From: Nicotiana tabacum | Lineage: Eukaryota > Streptophyta > Magnoliopsida > Solanales > Solanaceae | Direction: 5' to 3' | Assembly (NCBI RefSeq): GCF_000715075.1 | Contig: NC_134082.1 | Span: 58,057,466 to 58,121,465 of the forward strand | DNA length: 64,000 bases | In this document: one piece after another, positions 47,179-58,560 of the stretch | Numbering within the stretch: position 1 is the stretch's first letter | How the letters are laid out: each line of letters opens with the position of its first letter | Translations under genes and position numbers: made by a program | The notes under the pieces: model-generated | The model's database searches: none | The model's input: only the letters and a program-made list of their open reading frames with translations | Told to the model about the DNA's origin: nothing

Positions 47179-50100
47179 ATCTTTGAATATAGTACTATTA
47201 TTGAATACAATCTCAAGCTCTTTGTACACCAAACGAAAATTAGGATTTAGACCACTTATGTGACTGTTTATGATGTAATAGGTCTGGCTTTGTTCTAAAT
47301 ATTTATTCCGCATTTCAGCTTGATTATTGAAAAAAATAGGTTGAATTTTTATTTCATGTAAAAACTTAACCTTAATATCACGATTAAAATAATATGAAAT
47401 ATATGGAACATAATACGAATATGAAAACATGATTACCTCCTCATCTACAAGTGTAAGTCTTATCAAAGGCCTTGATTAATTTGTTGCGATTTTAAATTCT
47501 TTTACTAATTCATTTTAAATAAGTAAGACTCATATTCGAAAATTAGATTTTCTTAAAAACTTACTTGGCACACGTTTGTTTGTCAATTCTATTTAAGTTG
47601 TCATTGCGAGTATACCTGAAATCAACTGTGCACAAGTATTTTAGTACCAACAAGGCAGTAAGATCGTAAAAGTCGATTAAAGCATTTGAACTTCTATTCA
47701 AAAGAAGATCCTAATGCACTGACGCCACAATGTATAGTACTTAGTTTACATTAGTTATACAACACCATATCATACGGCAAGTCTATCCATTATCTCCATG
47801 TAGTGTATTTTAAGCTTTACTTAAAATATAAAGCAAAAGTTTATTTACAAATGATTTAACTTCAAACAATTAATAACAATACATAGAATAGTATAAATAT
47901 TAAAGAAAAGTAAAATAATTAAATTACCCTAAAGTAAATTGAAGTAAATTGCTATTTCAGCAAATTTCAATTTATGAAGATCAAAGATTGAAAGAACAAA
48001 CTCGCAGCTGAATTTCAACAAAGACATATAACTTTCAAAATATAATAAATTTAGTTGTGTGTGCAACGCAATTTTATTGTTTAGCAGAATTTAAAATTGT
48101 AAGTGAGACGAAAAAATCCTGCACCACACCTTAAAATTAATATTCCTTAAAAATTTTATGATGAAAATCTATAATAGTAAGTAGTAACATAGTTCTATAA
48201 CTATTTTTATGAGATAAGGAGAATCATTTACTTGAGCCGACGAAATCATCAAAATCTTGGACGTAACTTATTAATGTTTAATTTCGACACATTTAAGGTA
48301 AGGTTTTTTAAAGCGGAATTCTGCTATTCTTATTGACTTTTAAGTAACAATTAGACCATGTAATATCTATAATAAAATCAATCAAAAGAGGTAATAAAAA
48401 AATTCTTAAAAAATATGAGCAACTTGAGTTGGCACATCAATTAACAATTTTAATTTATAAAACATAAGGCAAAATAATCTTGAATTAATAAGATCTTGAA
48501 TTGATATCATGAATGCGTAACTATTTTTTTGTTACGGAATGCAATGATCTAATGTATAAACAACTTGTACAAAATCTGTAAATAAGTCACTAAACTGATA
48601 ATCATATGAAAATTATAAACAAAAAGTACAAAACTAACAACTTTTCGATTGGTAATTGTTTGTCAAGAATACATTAACCATTATTATTACTTAACTTAAA
48701 AACACACTGAAGATTAAAAGGTTTTACCTCAAATACAAACAAATTCTACCTCTAGAGACGTCGTTACGCCGTATCCAAACCCACAAAATTTTAAGAACTT
48801 CTTCCAACAATCAATTGTAAGATACCTACAATAATTAAAACAAAAAAAGTTGTTAACAAAATAAAGCTACATCCGGTAATTAAAAAGAAAACAAAGCTGT
48901 TACAAAGATCTGTAGCTTAAGAATTAAATTTTGATAAAGGATCCTTTATCTAAAGTGAATCCTAAACCTAAACAAAGAAAAGAATAACTAAGTAAATATT
49001 TATTGGTAAAAGAATTCTAAACTTAAAGTGAAACCTAAACCTAAATAAAGAAAAAGCCGTATGCAACAAAAACGAAAATAAACGGCAACTTTTAGTTTTA
49101 TTCCATAGGAAAAACTTATTAGAGTTTATAATGACAATTTTATCCAAAATATAATACACGTACGAAGGGTAAAAAAGGCGAACGATATTTTACCAAGGGG
49201 CTTCTTGCTTTTAATATAGTATATACTAGTATTAGTGTACGCGCTTTGCGCGTGTACCCTTTCTCACTAAAAATATTTATTTAAATTTTTCTTTGAGTTA
49301 TAAATAAAAATATAAATTCCTGAAGATGATGAATATTGATTGTGTATAGCTGATTATATTTTGTTCAATAAGAATCTTTTTTCAAGTAGTAAAAATCGAT
49401 TAGGTAAAAATTTATCCATGCATGACATGTTCAAAAAAGAATGAAAATTCTTTGCAGATTTCAAAGAATTAAGAATCACTTTTATAAAATTTACTATCGA
49501 AACGCCTTTTAAAAGTCATAATAATTGTAGTCAAGAAACCCACTTCTATTGAGCAAAATTTAACATTATACACAATTGTTAATATCTTATAAGTAATCTT
49601 GTCGGAATAATTGATAATTTTGGAGTATATTATTTTGTTTATGATGAATATTCTAAGAAATTATAATTGTTAATTTAAAAATTTTGAAAGCTAAATATAT
49701 AATAAATACTATTATTAACGAAATATATTGTATACTATAAAATATTTTAATATAAAAGAGTTTCATATGAATCAATTCGTATAAAAAGTTTCCAAAAACA
49801 CTTCGACCACCTCTATTAATATCCCAAACCCATGCTTCCTCTTCCTTTAATATTTTTATGTATCTTATTCATTTATAATGTTTATTATTTTCGGATAATT
49901 AAGTATAGATTTATATAAGTAATATTTTAATGATTAAAGTTCTAAATATTAGTATTTTCAATATAGTTCAAATAAAGAAAGATTAAATATGCAAATATTA
50001 ATTAATTTCAAACTCCTAATGATTATAGCATTAATTAAATTATTATTATTAAATATTAAGAAAAATAATTAAATAATTATTTTTCTCTGTGTGAACTCTA

Positions 50101-51167
50101 GTTTTAAATAGTAAAAAAAGCTAACGATATTTTGCTAAATTATGTGATTTGTGCATGTAGCCTATAACAATGAATATGTATTTTAAAACTTTATATAAAT
50201 ATTATTAAACTATGTGTCTGACTTATAAAATAAAACTACAAAAAAATATAAGAATCTTAAAACTAACGAACGTTGACCCCATTTAACTAACTCAATAATG
50301 AAAGAAATCCTGGCCACATAAATTCCTAGACCTTACTATGACTTATGTGGGAATATTTTATAAAAATAATTGTTATATTTATGACCTAATACAAAAAAAA
50401 CATACAGTACTTCTTCAAGATTTTTCAAACAAAACAAATTTAAAATTTGAATCTTTTGAACTAATGGGAATGAAAAGGTTAGCCTTATAGCTCACACTGA
50501 TATGCGATAACATAAAATCTAAAAATGACTAATCTTAATATTTTATATTAAATAATTAAATATATAAATGATATATGAATTTATCATTTGTTAAATAACT
50601 GAAAAAAGAATAATGGCATTTCATTTGGAATAGCGTTTTGTCTAAAATTGAATATGTATATTAAATATTAGATAAAACATCATAAACGAATTATATATTT
50701 TGCGATAAAAATTTATGCCTAGAGACTCTTTTTTACTTGTCTTCTTGACAAGTAGAGCCAACGTTTTGCCTTAAAATATTGAGCAAATTATGTTATATAC
50801 CTATTCTATCCAAAAATATTACCCGACTTTACCCATTCTAGAAATAATTACAGTACATACCTATGCAATCAAAAATAATAACTCAGCCATCTATCTTCCT
50901 ATTTTTGTTTTCTTTGTAGCTAACTTTTCTCCTCCCTTTTTCTTTCATCCCCTATCGTTTTTTCCTCTCTTTCTTCTCTTTCTGACGTTGTCAGTATCCC
51001 TATATTTTCTAAGTAGATGTATGTTCTATCCACCTTTCCTTTCATGTCTTTATCATCCATCCCAGGGGGAAAAAAAAGGCTAACAAAAAAATCTATCAAA
51101 AAATAATAAAAATTTCTAAGGTTTTAGTCTGCCACAAAATTGTAAGGTTGTATAGGTAGTCATCATT

Positions 51168-51475
51168 TGTAATGACCCAATTGATTGTTTTATGTATTTG
51201 TGCCTTCTTTCCCACTTTGATGCTTTACACACGTGTAATTTTGGCTTTATAACTTGCGAGGTTTATTTTCGTTCCGAAAAGGCTTCGGGTTATTTTGGTC
51301 CCTTTGGTTCTTGGTTTAGAAGCCTAAGTTGGAAATGTTGACCGAAGTTTGATTTTTGTGAAAACAACCCTGGAACAGTATTTGCCTGGAGTCGAATTCG
51401 GAGGTCCGGAGGTTAATTTGTATTGTTTTACCGAAAGTTGGCAATTTATGTTTAGAGAATTTTCCAAGTTGACTG
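51168..51475 (+). repeat. Fragment of a Ty3/gypsy LTR (5' end)
   Basis: Begins TGTAATGACCCAATTG and contains 'agaagcctaagttggaaatg', 'ttgaccgaagtt' and 'gaggtccggaggttaattt', in the same order as the first 270 bp of the LTR at 22695. Similarity ends near 51475. No PBS, PPT or partner LTR. Confidence 0.65.
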
Positions 51476-51579
51476 ATATTAGATTATGATATAGAAAATT
51501 GAGTTAATTAGATTATGTGACAACTAATATTATTTCAGTTTAATAATAGAATTAAATCTTTTTTAAACTCTTCGCGTAC

Positions 51580-52620
51580 AACTGTATATCATGTTGGTAT
51601 ATTTATATACTATACCGGTATCATATGCTAATTGGAGCCTTTTTTGGTTGTATTAGTTATATTTAATTGGTACACTGTTTGACTTTTCTTTAGTAATAGT
51701 AGAATAGTACAGTATCTTGAATTTTTTAAATTTTCCTTTATGCATGTTTATTATGTAATCATTTTAATTTTTTCTTTATGCATTTGTTTTATATAATAGT
51801 ATTACAGTACAATATCTTGAAAGACATTATTATATTAATATGTGGTGCACTATTTTTTTATTTTTCTCTTTATGCATGTGTATTATGTAATAGTAGTATA
51901 GTCATATATAGTTTCCTGGAATTAATTAGTAGAACCGTATACCCTATTGGTATAATTATATGTCATATTGGTATCATATGCTAGTTGAATCATTTTTTGG
52001 TTATATTAGCTGCATTTAATTGGTATCCTATTTGATTTTCTTTTAATAATAGTAATATAGTACAATATCTTGAAATACTTTATTATATTAATATGTGGTA
52101 CACTATTTTTTTTATCTTTCTCTTTATTCATGTGTGTTATGTAATAGTAGTATAGTCATATAGTTGTTGGGAATTAACAAGTAAAATTGTATACCATGTT
52201 GGTATAGTTATATACCATATTGGTATCATATGGTAGTTTGAACATTTTTTGTTGTTGTTTTAGCTGCGTTTTTACGTGAATTCTATTCTAAAATTATTTA
52301 TATGAACATGATTTGCAGTACTAGAATTTTTTTGTGCCGATAGACATAGATTATGTGTATTATGTAATAGTTTCTATAGTTATAGCCAATTGTTGGAATG
52401 ATCTCATACAACTATATACCCTGTTAGTATGCGGAATGAGCAAGTTGCTTTGTGAATATTTAGCTTGCAATGCGAGCATGTAATTTTGTCATACTTATAT
52501 TGCATCCTTTAATCTTTTGGTACAATAGTATAGTCGCAGATAATTGTTGTAATATTCTAGAACAATCATATACTTTGTTGGTATACATGTATACCATATT
52601 AGTATCATATGGTACTACAA
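51580..52620. repeat. Degenerate tandem array with ATACC-N5-GGTAT dyads
   Basis: About five diverged units of 160-340 bp. Each opens with a near-palindrome such as 'ataccatgttggtat', followed about 10 bp later by a second such as 'ataccatattggtatcatat'. Unit starts are near 51588, 51931, 52184, 52399 and 52562. Between them are 'gcatgtgtattatgtaatag' and 'agtatagtcatatag' words. Confidence 0.7.
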
Positions 52621-53622
52621 GTCTTTTTTGCTACTTAATTGTATTTTCCAATATTTTATTATCATTTTTATTCTAACTAGTATATATAGAGATTTGGTGG
52701 TCATAGATTATGCTTTCTTGCTCCATAACTGGTTGTGTTACTGCTAATGGTAGAGTGTGTACTGATATTTGTAGGGAAGGAGATCAAGGTTTGCATGGCA
52801 ATCACGTGTTGATTATTAGAATCTGATTATGTAATTTATGGTGCTTAGCAGCAGTCAGTGTGATATTCAGTGAATTAGATGAAGTGACAACTCATATTAT
52901 TTCAGTTCAATAATTGAATTAAGAAAATGAAAAAAAGACAAATATATATTACACTAGTTATATTTAAAAAAAAGGTGAATAAATATTTACGATATCAATT
53001 ATTTTTCTTATTATATAAAAATAATAATAATAAAAAATAGTGAAAATAGTAAATGAGATTAGATTATGAAAAAAAAAGAATATAAAAAAAGAAGTTAAAT
53101 GAAATTAGAAAAGGAAAAAATAAAAAAATAAGAAGAAAACGAGAAAAAAGAAAAGGAGAAAATAAAAAAATAAAAAAAATAAAAGAAGCATAGAAATAAA
53201 AAAGAATTGGAGAATAAAGAAGAAATTCACCACAAAAACTATTATGGGTAGGAAATGTAATTAGTTTATGGGTAGAAAAATAAATGGATAGATAAGGGTA
53301 AATAATTTTGTTTTCATGGGTAACTGTGTCAAAACCCCTAAAATATTTTCAATTTTAGTACGACTAATTATACTTATGTTATATACTTCGATTAGGAAAA
53401 GAATTATAAGGTAAATTATAAATGATTTTAAATTCCTAAAAATTAGGACCCATAAATATTTCAACAAAGAAAATATTTGATAAGTTTTAATTGATTTTAA
53501 AGTCCTAAATATTATGAAAATAATTTAAATTATAATGCTGTCCAATGTGAAATCTTTTTTAAAGGGTAAAAAAGGCAAATAACATTTCGTTAAGGGTCTT
53601 CGTGCTTTTAATATAGTATAGA

Positions 53623-54584
53623 TAGAATAGATATAAATATAGATATAGATGAGGTGAAGCTTAAGCCCCGAGGCGCATTTTAAATTTTTTTTAATTTATA
53701 AATTAATAAATAGCATAGTAATATAAAAATTGTAGAAAGTACATTAAAAGTTTAAGAAAATTATAAATGATTAAAGAAACTCCTAGAAAATAAAATTTCT
53801 AGCATGTTTGTACCAGCATAAACAATCAATAATGTTAATGTTACTACGTAATATAAATCGACTATAGTGTCATAATTTTCAAATAATAAGAAATAATACT
53901 TTCTTAATAAATAATATCAAATAAATAATTTACCTTCCTAAAAGTTAATAATTAATAAACTTCACATGTTTTGTAATTTAAAATATTACTCCTTCATGAA
54001 TAACTACAAAATTACTTTCAAATAACAAAATAATCAAAGTTTGATAATTTTGAAAAACATAAGGCTACGACAAGATGGTCAATAGCAAGTGAAGATATAA
54101 GTTTTGGCTATCTATTTGAATCCAAAATATGTTTACTCTCACGGTGTTCTCAGTTACTAAATATGCAATATTATAACTCGTTATGTAAGTTGCTCTCAAT
54201 CTTATAGTAGATGAATACATCTTTGATTTGTTAAAGAATTTTGAGGGTCTACAATGCTAATTAGAATTTTAGACACATGATTTGAGTAAGAACTGTTGGG
54301 CGAGTTCCGTGTTAGGCATGTTTAGGGCGCACAGTCGGGTACTTGAAGTGTAAGCCTCACAAAAGTAAGCCTCACGCGCGAGTCTCAAGATGTTTTAGTA
54401 GTGCTCTGCCCAAGAGCGAGTCCAAAAAACTTTTAAAACACTGTTGTAACTTGTCAAAAAATAGAAAAAAGGACCAACAATGTTAGTCTAGGACATGTTT
54501 TACTTTGTTGTTAAACAAATCTTATTTAACGACTTTACCATATATTTTAGAGATTATAGAAAACGTAAACAAGTGGACAAGTTG
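53623..54584. other. AT-rich spacer
   Basis: No gene seen. Short GC-richer words 'gaagcttaagccccgaggcgc' type (53655-53680) and 'taagcctcacgcgcgagtct' type (54365-54390) are roughly inverted to each other and may mark an old inverted-repeat insertion. No target duplication could be defined. Confidence 0.4.
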
Positions 54585-55638
54585 TTGTTTTTTTATAATA
54601 GGGAGATTTATATTATATAAATATTAGACATTGTTCATAGTACATAAACTTTCAGAATGTAAGTTGTCACGGCTTGGTAGTCCAATGTTTGTGACATTTT
54701 TGTTGCCAAAAAGCCTTAGTCTATTACATGTCGTAATGTCTAGTGACTTCTTGGATAAGTAGCCAACATCCAGATCGTTAGCAACTTGTTCGATTACAAA
54801 AAAAGGAAGTGTTGGATGTAGTTTAGCCGATTCCTTGCAAGCTTGCCAAAATGTCTCCTTGCATGCATTTTTTGCCAACAGGTGAGCCGTTTGGTTTCCT
54901 TCTCGTAAGTTATGCTGTAGTGACAGGTCCTTCCGCTGGAGCATCAATAATCTGCACGAATAAACAATATTAATCATGACAAGGTGATCCTTGTTTAGGG
55001 CATGGATAGCATCAGTGGAGTCCGTTTCAATCTCTAATGGAAAAAGGTTGTATTGAGTAGCTATTTTCAATCCTTCATGGATTGCCTGGAGTTCTGCATG
55101 CAGGGATGAAAGAGCTTTGTTAGTTTTTTGATATCCTAATATCCAAATTTCTTTATAGTTACGAAAGACTTCCCCAATGCTAGATTTGTTCCTTTCATGA
55201 TTGAAGGCACTATCTGTATTAAGTTTGAACCAGTCATGTTGGGGGGAAGGATACCATTTTATGTTAATGTTGGATTTACCCATAGTGGGTGAGCCAGTGG
55301 AGTTGAAGAAGTGGAATTCATAAGCTAAGTTAGAGATATTTTCCATACACGGGGAATAGTGGGTATTGTTGATATTGTTGTTGTTTCTGTTGATCCATAT
55401 TCCCCAAAGACGGAAAGACAGAAGTATGTTCCAGGGGATCATAGAGAGGGAATGATTAATGTCTCTCAGCTTGGTTAGCCAGTGTTTGTCTTGATTTGTG
55501 GACAAGTTGGTGATGTTGAGATGTCTCCATAAGGTTGAGACAATGGGGCATGTGAGGAAAATATGAGTGATGGATTCCTATTAGTCTTTGCAGGTAGGGC
55601 AATTGGGATTTAAATTAATACCTATATGGTGGAGATAG
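54585..55638 (-). pseudogene. 3' end of a LINE (non-LTR) reverse-transcriptase gene: zinc-binding and RNase H domains
   Basis: Minus-strand frame 54624-55505 (293 codons, no ATG at its upstream end) continues upstream as 'NCPTCKD', two stops, then 'ESITHIFLTCPIVSTLWRHL', a zf-RVT-like segment as in plant LINE polyproteins. The frame holds a plant RNase H-like domain (RVT_3 type): 'WFKLNTDSAF' (Asp98), 'LHAELQAIHEGL' (Glu138), 'IETDSTDAI' (Asp162) and 'REGNQTAHLLAK', where the usual last Asp is His208. The reverse transcriptase itself is missing: an LTR begins at 55639. A short A tract on the minus strand near 54585-54592 may be the LINE tail. Inactive. Confidence 0.75.
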
Positions 55639-57594
55639 TGTCGACGCCCCCTTTTTCCCTCCCTAAAGGAAGGCGAAATCGGGTTTACGACATTATGGGT
55701 AAAACAACTCTTATTCCCTTTTGAGGAATCGGGTTATGGAATTTGAAGAGTCGCCACCTAATGATTATAGTACATTAGGATACTTTAGAGAAAAGAAGAA
55801 GATTTTTTGGAAGAAAACCAGAGTTCGGGTAAGGGCTTGAGATTATCTCGAGGGGGAAGGTGTTAGACACCCCTCAAGATCCACTAGTGTGGTTCCCGGC
55901 CGTACTTAGCTGTGACTTTAAGAAGAGTAGAAGTAACAAACAATGTTTGCACATAAGAAATATAAACAAGTTGACAATTTTGAAAGAAGAAAGACACAAG
56001 TGATTTTTTTTGGGAAAAAAGAAAGCTTAGTTTGAGGAAAACGTTAATTTAAATGATGGAAAAACAAAGAAAAGGGTCCTAGGTTTAACTATAATATGGA
56101 TCACTTCGGTGCAATACCCAGCAATCATTCTCACACGAGATATTAGCGCACCGGTCATCATCTCCATATTCTACCCTTCCCACCCCGTAGAGGTTATTTC
56201 AAGCGTGTGTATTAGTCACGAGTGCTTAGTGCGTGCTATTGCCCGTCCCGTCTTATAGGTTCTAGAGGGTATTTAGGACCGCTATTCCTATGAGGTGAGG
56301 ACTAGGTTGAACCCTTAGGTTTAAAGGTCAAAACACTAGGCGACATGCAAAAACAAATAGGACTTCATGTAAGGAATCATATAAAGGCATGTAAAAGGCT
56401 CAAATATCCCCCCACAGATGGACACATGATTAGCACGTCTCAATAACATTTAAGGTCTAAGGAAATGAGAGTTAAAAGCTGGAATGTGCGAAAATATGTT
56501 AAGATAGGAGTTGAAGAGTTTAAACAGAATTTGCAAAAGGAGTTGGACGCACACTTTCAGAACTTGAGAAAAGGCAGGAGATACGTAACAGTTTAGAAAT
56601 CGGAGAAAGCATTTTAAACATACTCAAAAATATATGATAGGGCATAGCAGGTATAGTATTCTGTTATGAAAATAATTTCGGACAGAAGAGGTAGGAAAAC
56701 GTTTAGCACAGATGTAAAACCATTCAGAAGTGTAAAGCTGAGAGCATATAAGTATATTAGTTTTTGAACTATAGTTTTGCAAAATTACAGAAGACATAGT
56801 GTCATGATGAGTTTTAGGAAAAACGGTAACACAATTCTGGAAAAGGTAACTAAATAGAAAGTATTTGCACAGATATGATTATTTAGAAAATAGGATAGGA
56901 GTTTAGTAAGAACCAAGCGGATCTCAGAGAAGGGAAACAAATTCGGACAGTCTAAAGATATTGAATGGTTTAAACATGATAAGACAGTTAATCGATTTTA
57001 TCCGGCCTAAGGCTTGCCTAGGCGCTGTTTAATCATGAAAGAAAGTGGACGTGCATACTTATTTCCAGTTTTACAGTTAACTAGGCTGGCGTTATTAGGC
57101 AGAATATACTAACGAAGCGTTCAACAATTGCAAATAAAACCCTAAGTACATGATTTCTAATGCATATAAGAATCCTAAAGCATGGTATCTGAATGCAGTA
57201 ATTTGTTATTAGCTGATTGTGATCATAAAATGACAAGCTGAAAGTAAAGAGACCTAGGAGCAGGATTTCTATATGTGAGATGCATGTCCTATACATGGTT
57301 TCTATTGCACAAATAGATAAGTAAAATCCTATAGTCATGTTTTCTACCCATACCCTTAACTAAACATACATATCCCTCCCAATTTCACTATAAACACCAT
57401 TGTTCATTACAAGTTATTACAGACCAATGTGATTAAATTACAGTAGTGAAGAGTAAAAATAAGAAGTTAATATATAGGGAGCCTTTAGCCAGGCCCAAAT
57501 AATCCTCACTTCTTTCGAGTTTCACAGCCTTCACCAAGAGTTTGGGTGTGGCAAAGTTCCCTAGGGGTTTCTTGAGACCCCGGCCAATACCAGG
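55639..57594 (-). repeat. Long LTR of an Ogre/Tat-like Ty3/gypsy element, left part
   Basis: Begins TGTCGACGCCCCC abruptly within the LINE. On the minus strand this is the LTR's 3' end (...GGGGGCGTCGACA). Orientation is inferred from a TATA-like CTATAAG on the minus strand at 62874-62880. No PBS follows the end on the LINE side, so this is either the 3' LTR of a minus-strand element extending beyond 64000, or a solo LTR. The flank 'gatag' (55634-55638) would be the target duplication. It is split at 57594/61820 by another LTR. No coding sequence. Clade named from general resemblance to Solanaceae Ogre LTRs. Confidence 0.6.
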
Positions 57595-57949
57595 TGTCAC
57601 ACCTCCTTTTTACGTACCCATGAGGGTACAAGGGAGTTTTTCCAATTAAAGGACAATCGAAGCGGGATTTATTTATTTATTTCAGAGTCGCCACTTGGGA
57701 GATTTAGGGTGTCCCAAGTCACCAATTTTAATTCCCGAATCGAGGAAAATAATGACTCTATATTACAGTCTGCGTACCAGAAATCCGGATAAGGAATTCT
57801 GTTAACCCGGGAGAAGGTGTTAGGCATTCCCGAGTTCCGTGGTTCTAGCACGGTCGCTCAACTGTTATATTCGGCTTGATTATCTGATTTTATACAAGCG
57901 TGAACTTATGTGCAAAATTTAATTTTTAACCGCTTTTATCATTTACTGT

Positions 57950-58560
57950 ATTATCAAGAATTGCAACGTTGTGAAAATGTATCTCAAACCGCGTTACAAT
58001 CAATGTACCCGTGGTCGTCGACACACTTTGACTCCATTGAGATTTGGATTTGGGTCACATCAATGTGCACCCGAGTTTAAGGAAATTAAATTATTAAGGG
58101 CGCGCTTAAAGTGACTAGCGTATTTATTTTGGGTAAGACCGTGAAATTTTACTAAGCGGTCCATCCCGAAGTCCAAATAATTTTTAAAACAAATATTTAC
58201 TGAGGGCCCCGCAATTTGTATTTTATTTGGCGAGGCTCATCTCATTCTTATTTTTTAAAATGAATTTGCAACGTCATGGACACGCATCTCGAACCACGTC
58301 ACAATCAATGTACCCGTGATTAGAAACGCATTTCGACTCCGTTGAGAATTGGATTTGGGTCACATAAATGTGCACCCGAGTTTAGAAAGGTAAGATTTAT
58401 TAAGGCGCGTCCTAAAGAGTCTAACGTATTGTTATTTTAGGAGGGTTGTGAGATTTGCTAAGCGACCCGTCCTGGAAACTAAATGCTTCGATAATATACA
58501 TTTTAACGAGGGCCCCGCATCTTGTGCATTTTCGTTTGTCGAGGCTCATCTCGGCTTTAT
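57950..58560. repeat. Tandem duplication (about 305 bp, two copies) inside the LTR
   Basis: Copy 1 (about 57957-58255) and copy 2 (about 58265-58560) share 'acaatcaatgtacccgtg', 'tttgggtcaca', 'aatgtgcacccgagttta' and 'gagggccccgca' in the same order, with about 10-20 % mismatch by eye. Confidence 0.8.

Larger units (their letters stand above)
45787..49225 (-). mobile_element. Helitron-like non-autonomous element 1
   Basis: On the minus strand the 3' end reads hairpin ACGTGC-GTTT-type loop-GCACGT (45800-45815), then 'attctaaaa' and CTAG (45787-45790) followed by T. This is the Helitron 3' signature of a hairpin about 10 bp before CTRR, inserted before T. The other end (about 49150-49223) reads on the minus strand 'tatactatattaaaagca', matching the 5' end of element 2 at 53622, though the first TC is not preserved. 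The interior (3.4 kb) is AT-rich, with no Rep/helicase gene. It contains a MITE-like sequence and a SINE relic. The assignment rests on the termini only. Confidence 0.55.
49226..53622 (-). mobile_element. Helitron-like non-autonomous element 2
   Basis: On the minus strand the 5' end is A|TCTATACTATATTAAAAGC (53622 leftwards). The 3' end has the hairpin ACGCGC-AAA-GCGCGT (49239-49253), then 'acactaata' and CTAG (49226-49229) followed by T. Both flanks fit insertion between A and T without duplication. The interior has no replicase gene. It holds an LTR fragment (51168-51475), a dyad-repeat array (51580-52620) and an A-rich purine tract (52920-53225). A degenerate 5'-end/3'-end junction near 50115-50165 suggests that it may itself be two tandem elements. 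Confidence 0.58.

Noticed and set aside
50920..53225. Pyrimidine-rich tract at 50920-51060 and purine-rich tract at 52920-53225 as long terminal inverted repeats
   Set aside because: By eye they share composition but no consistent base-by-base inverted match, and no target duplication was found.
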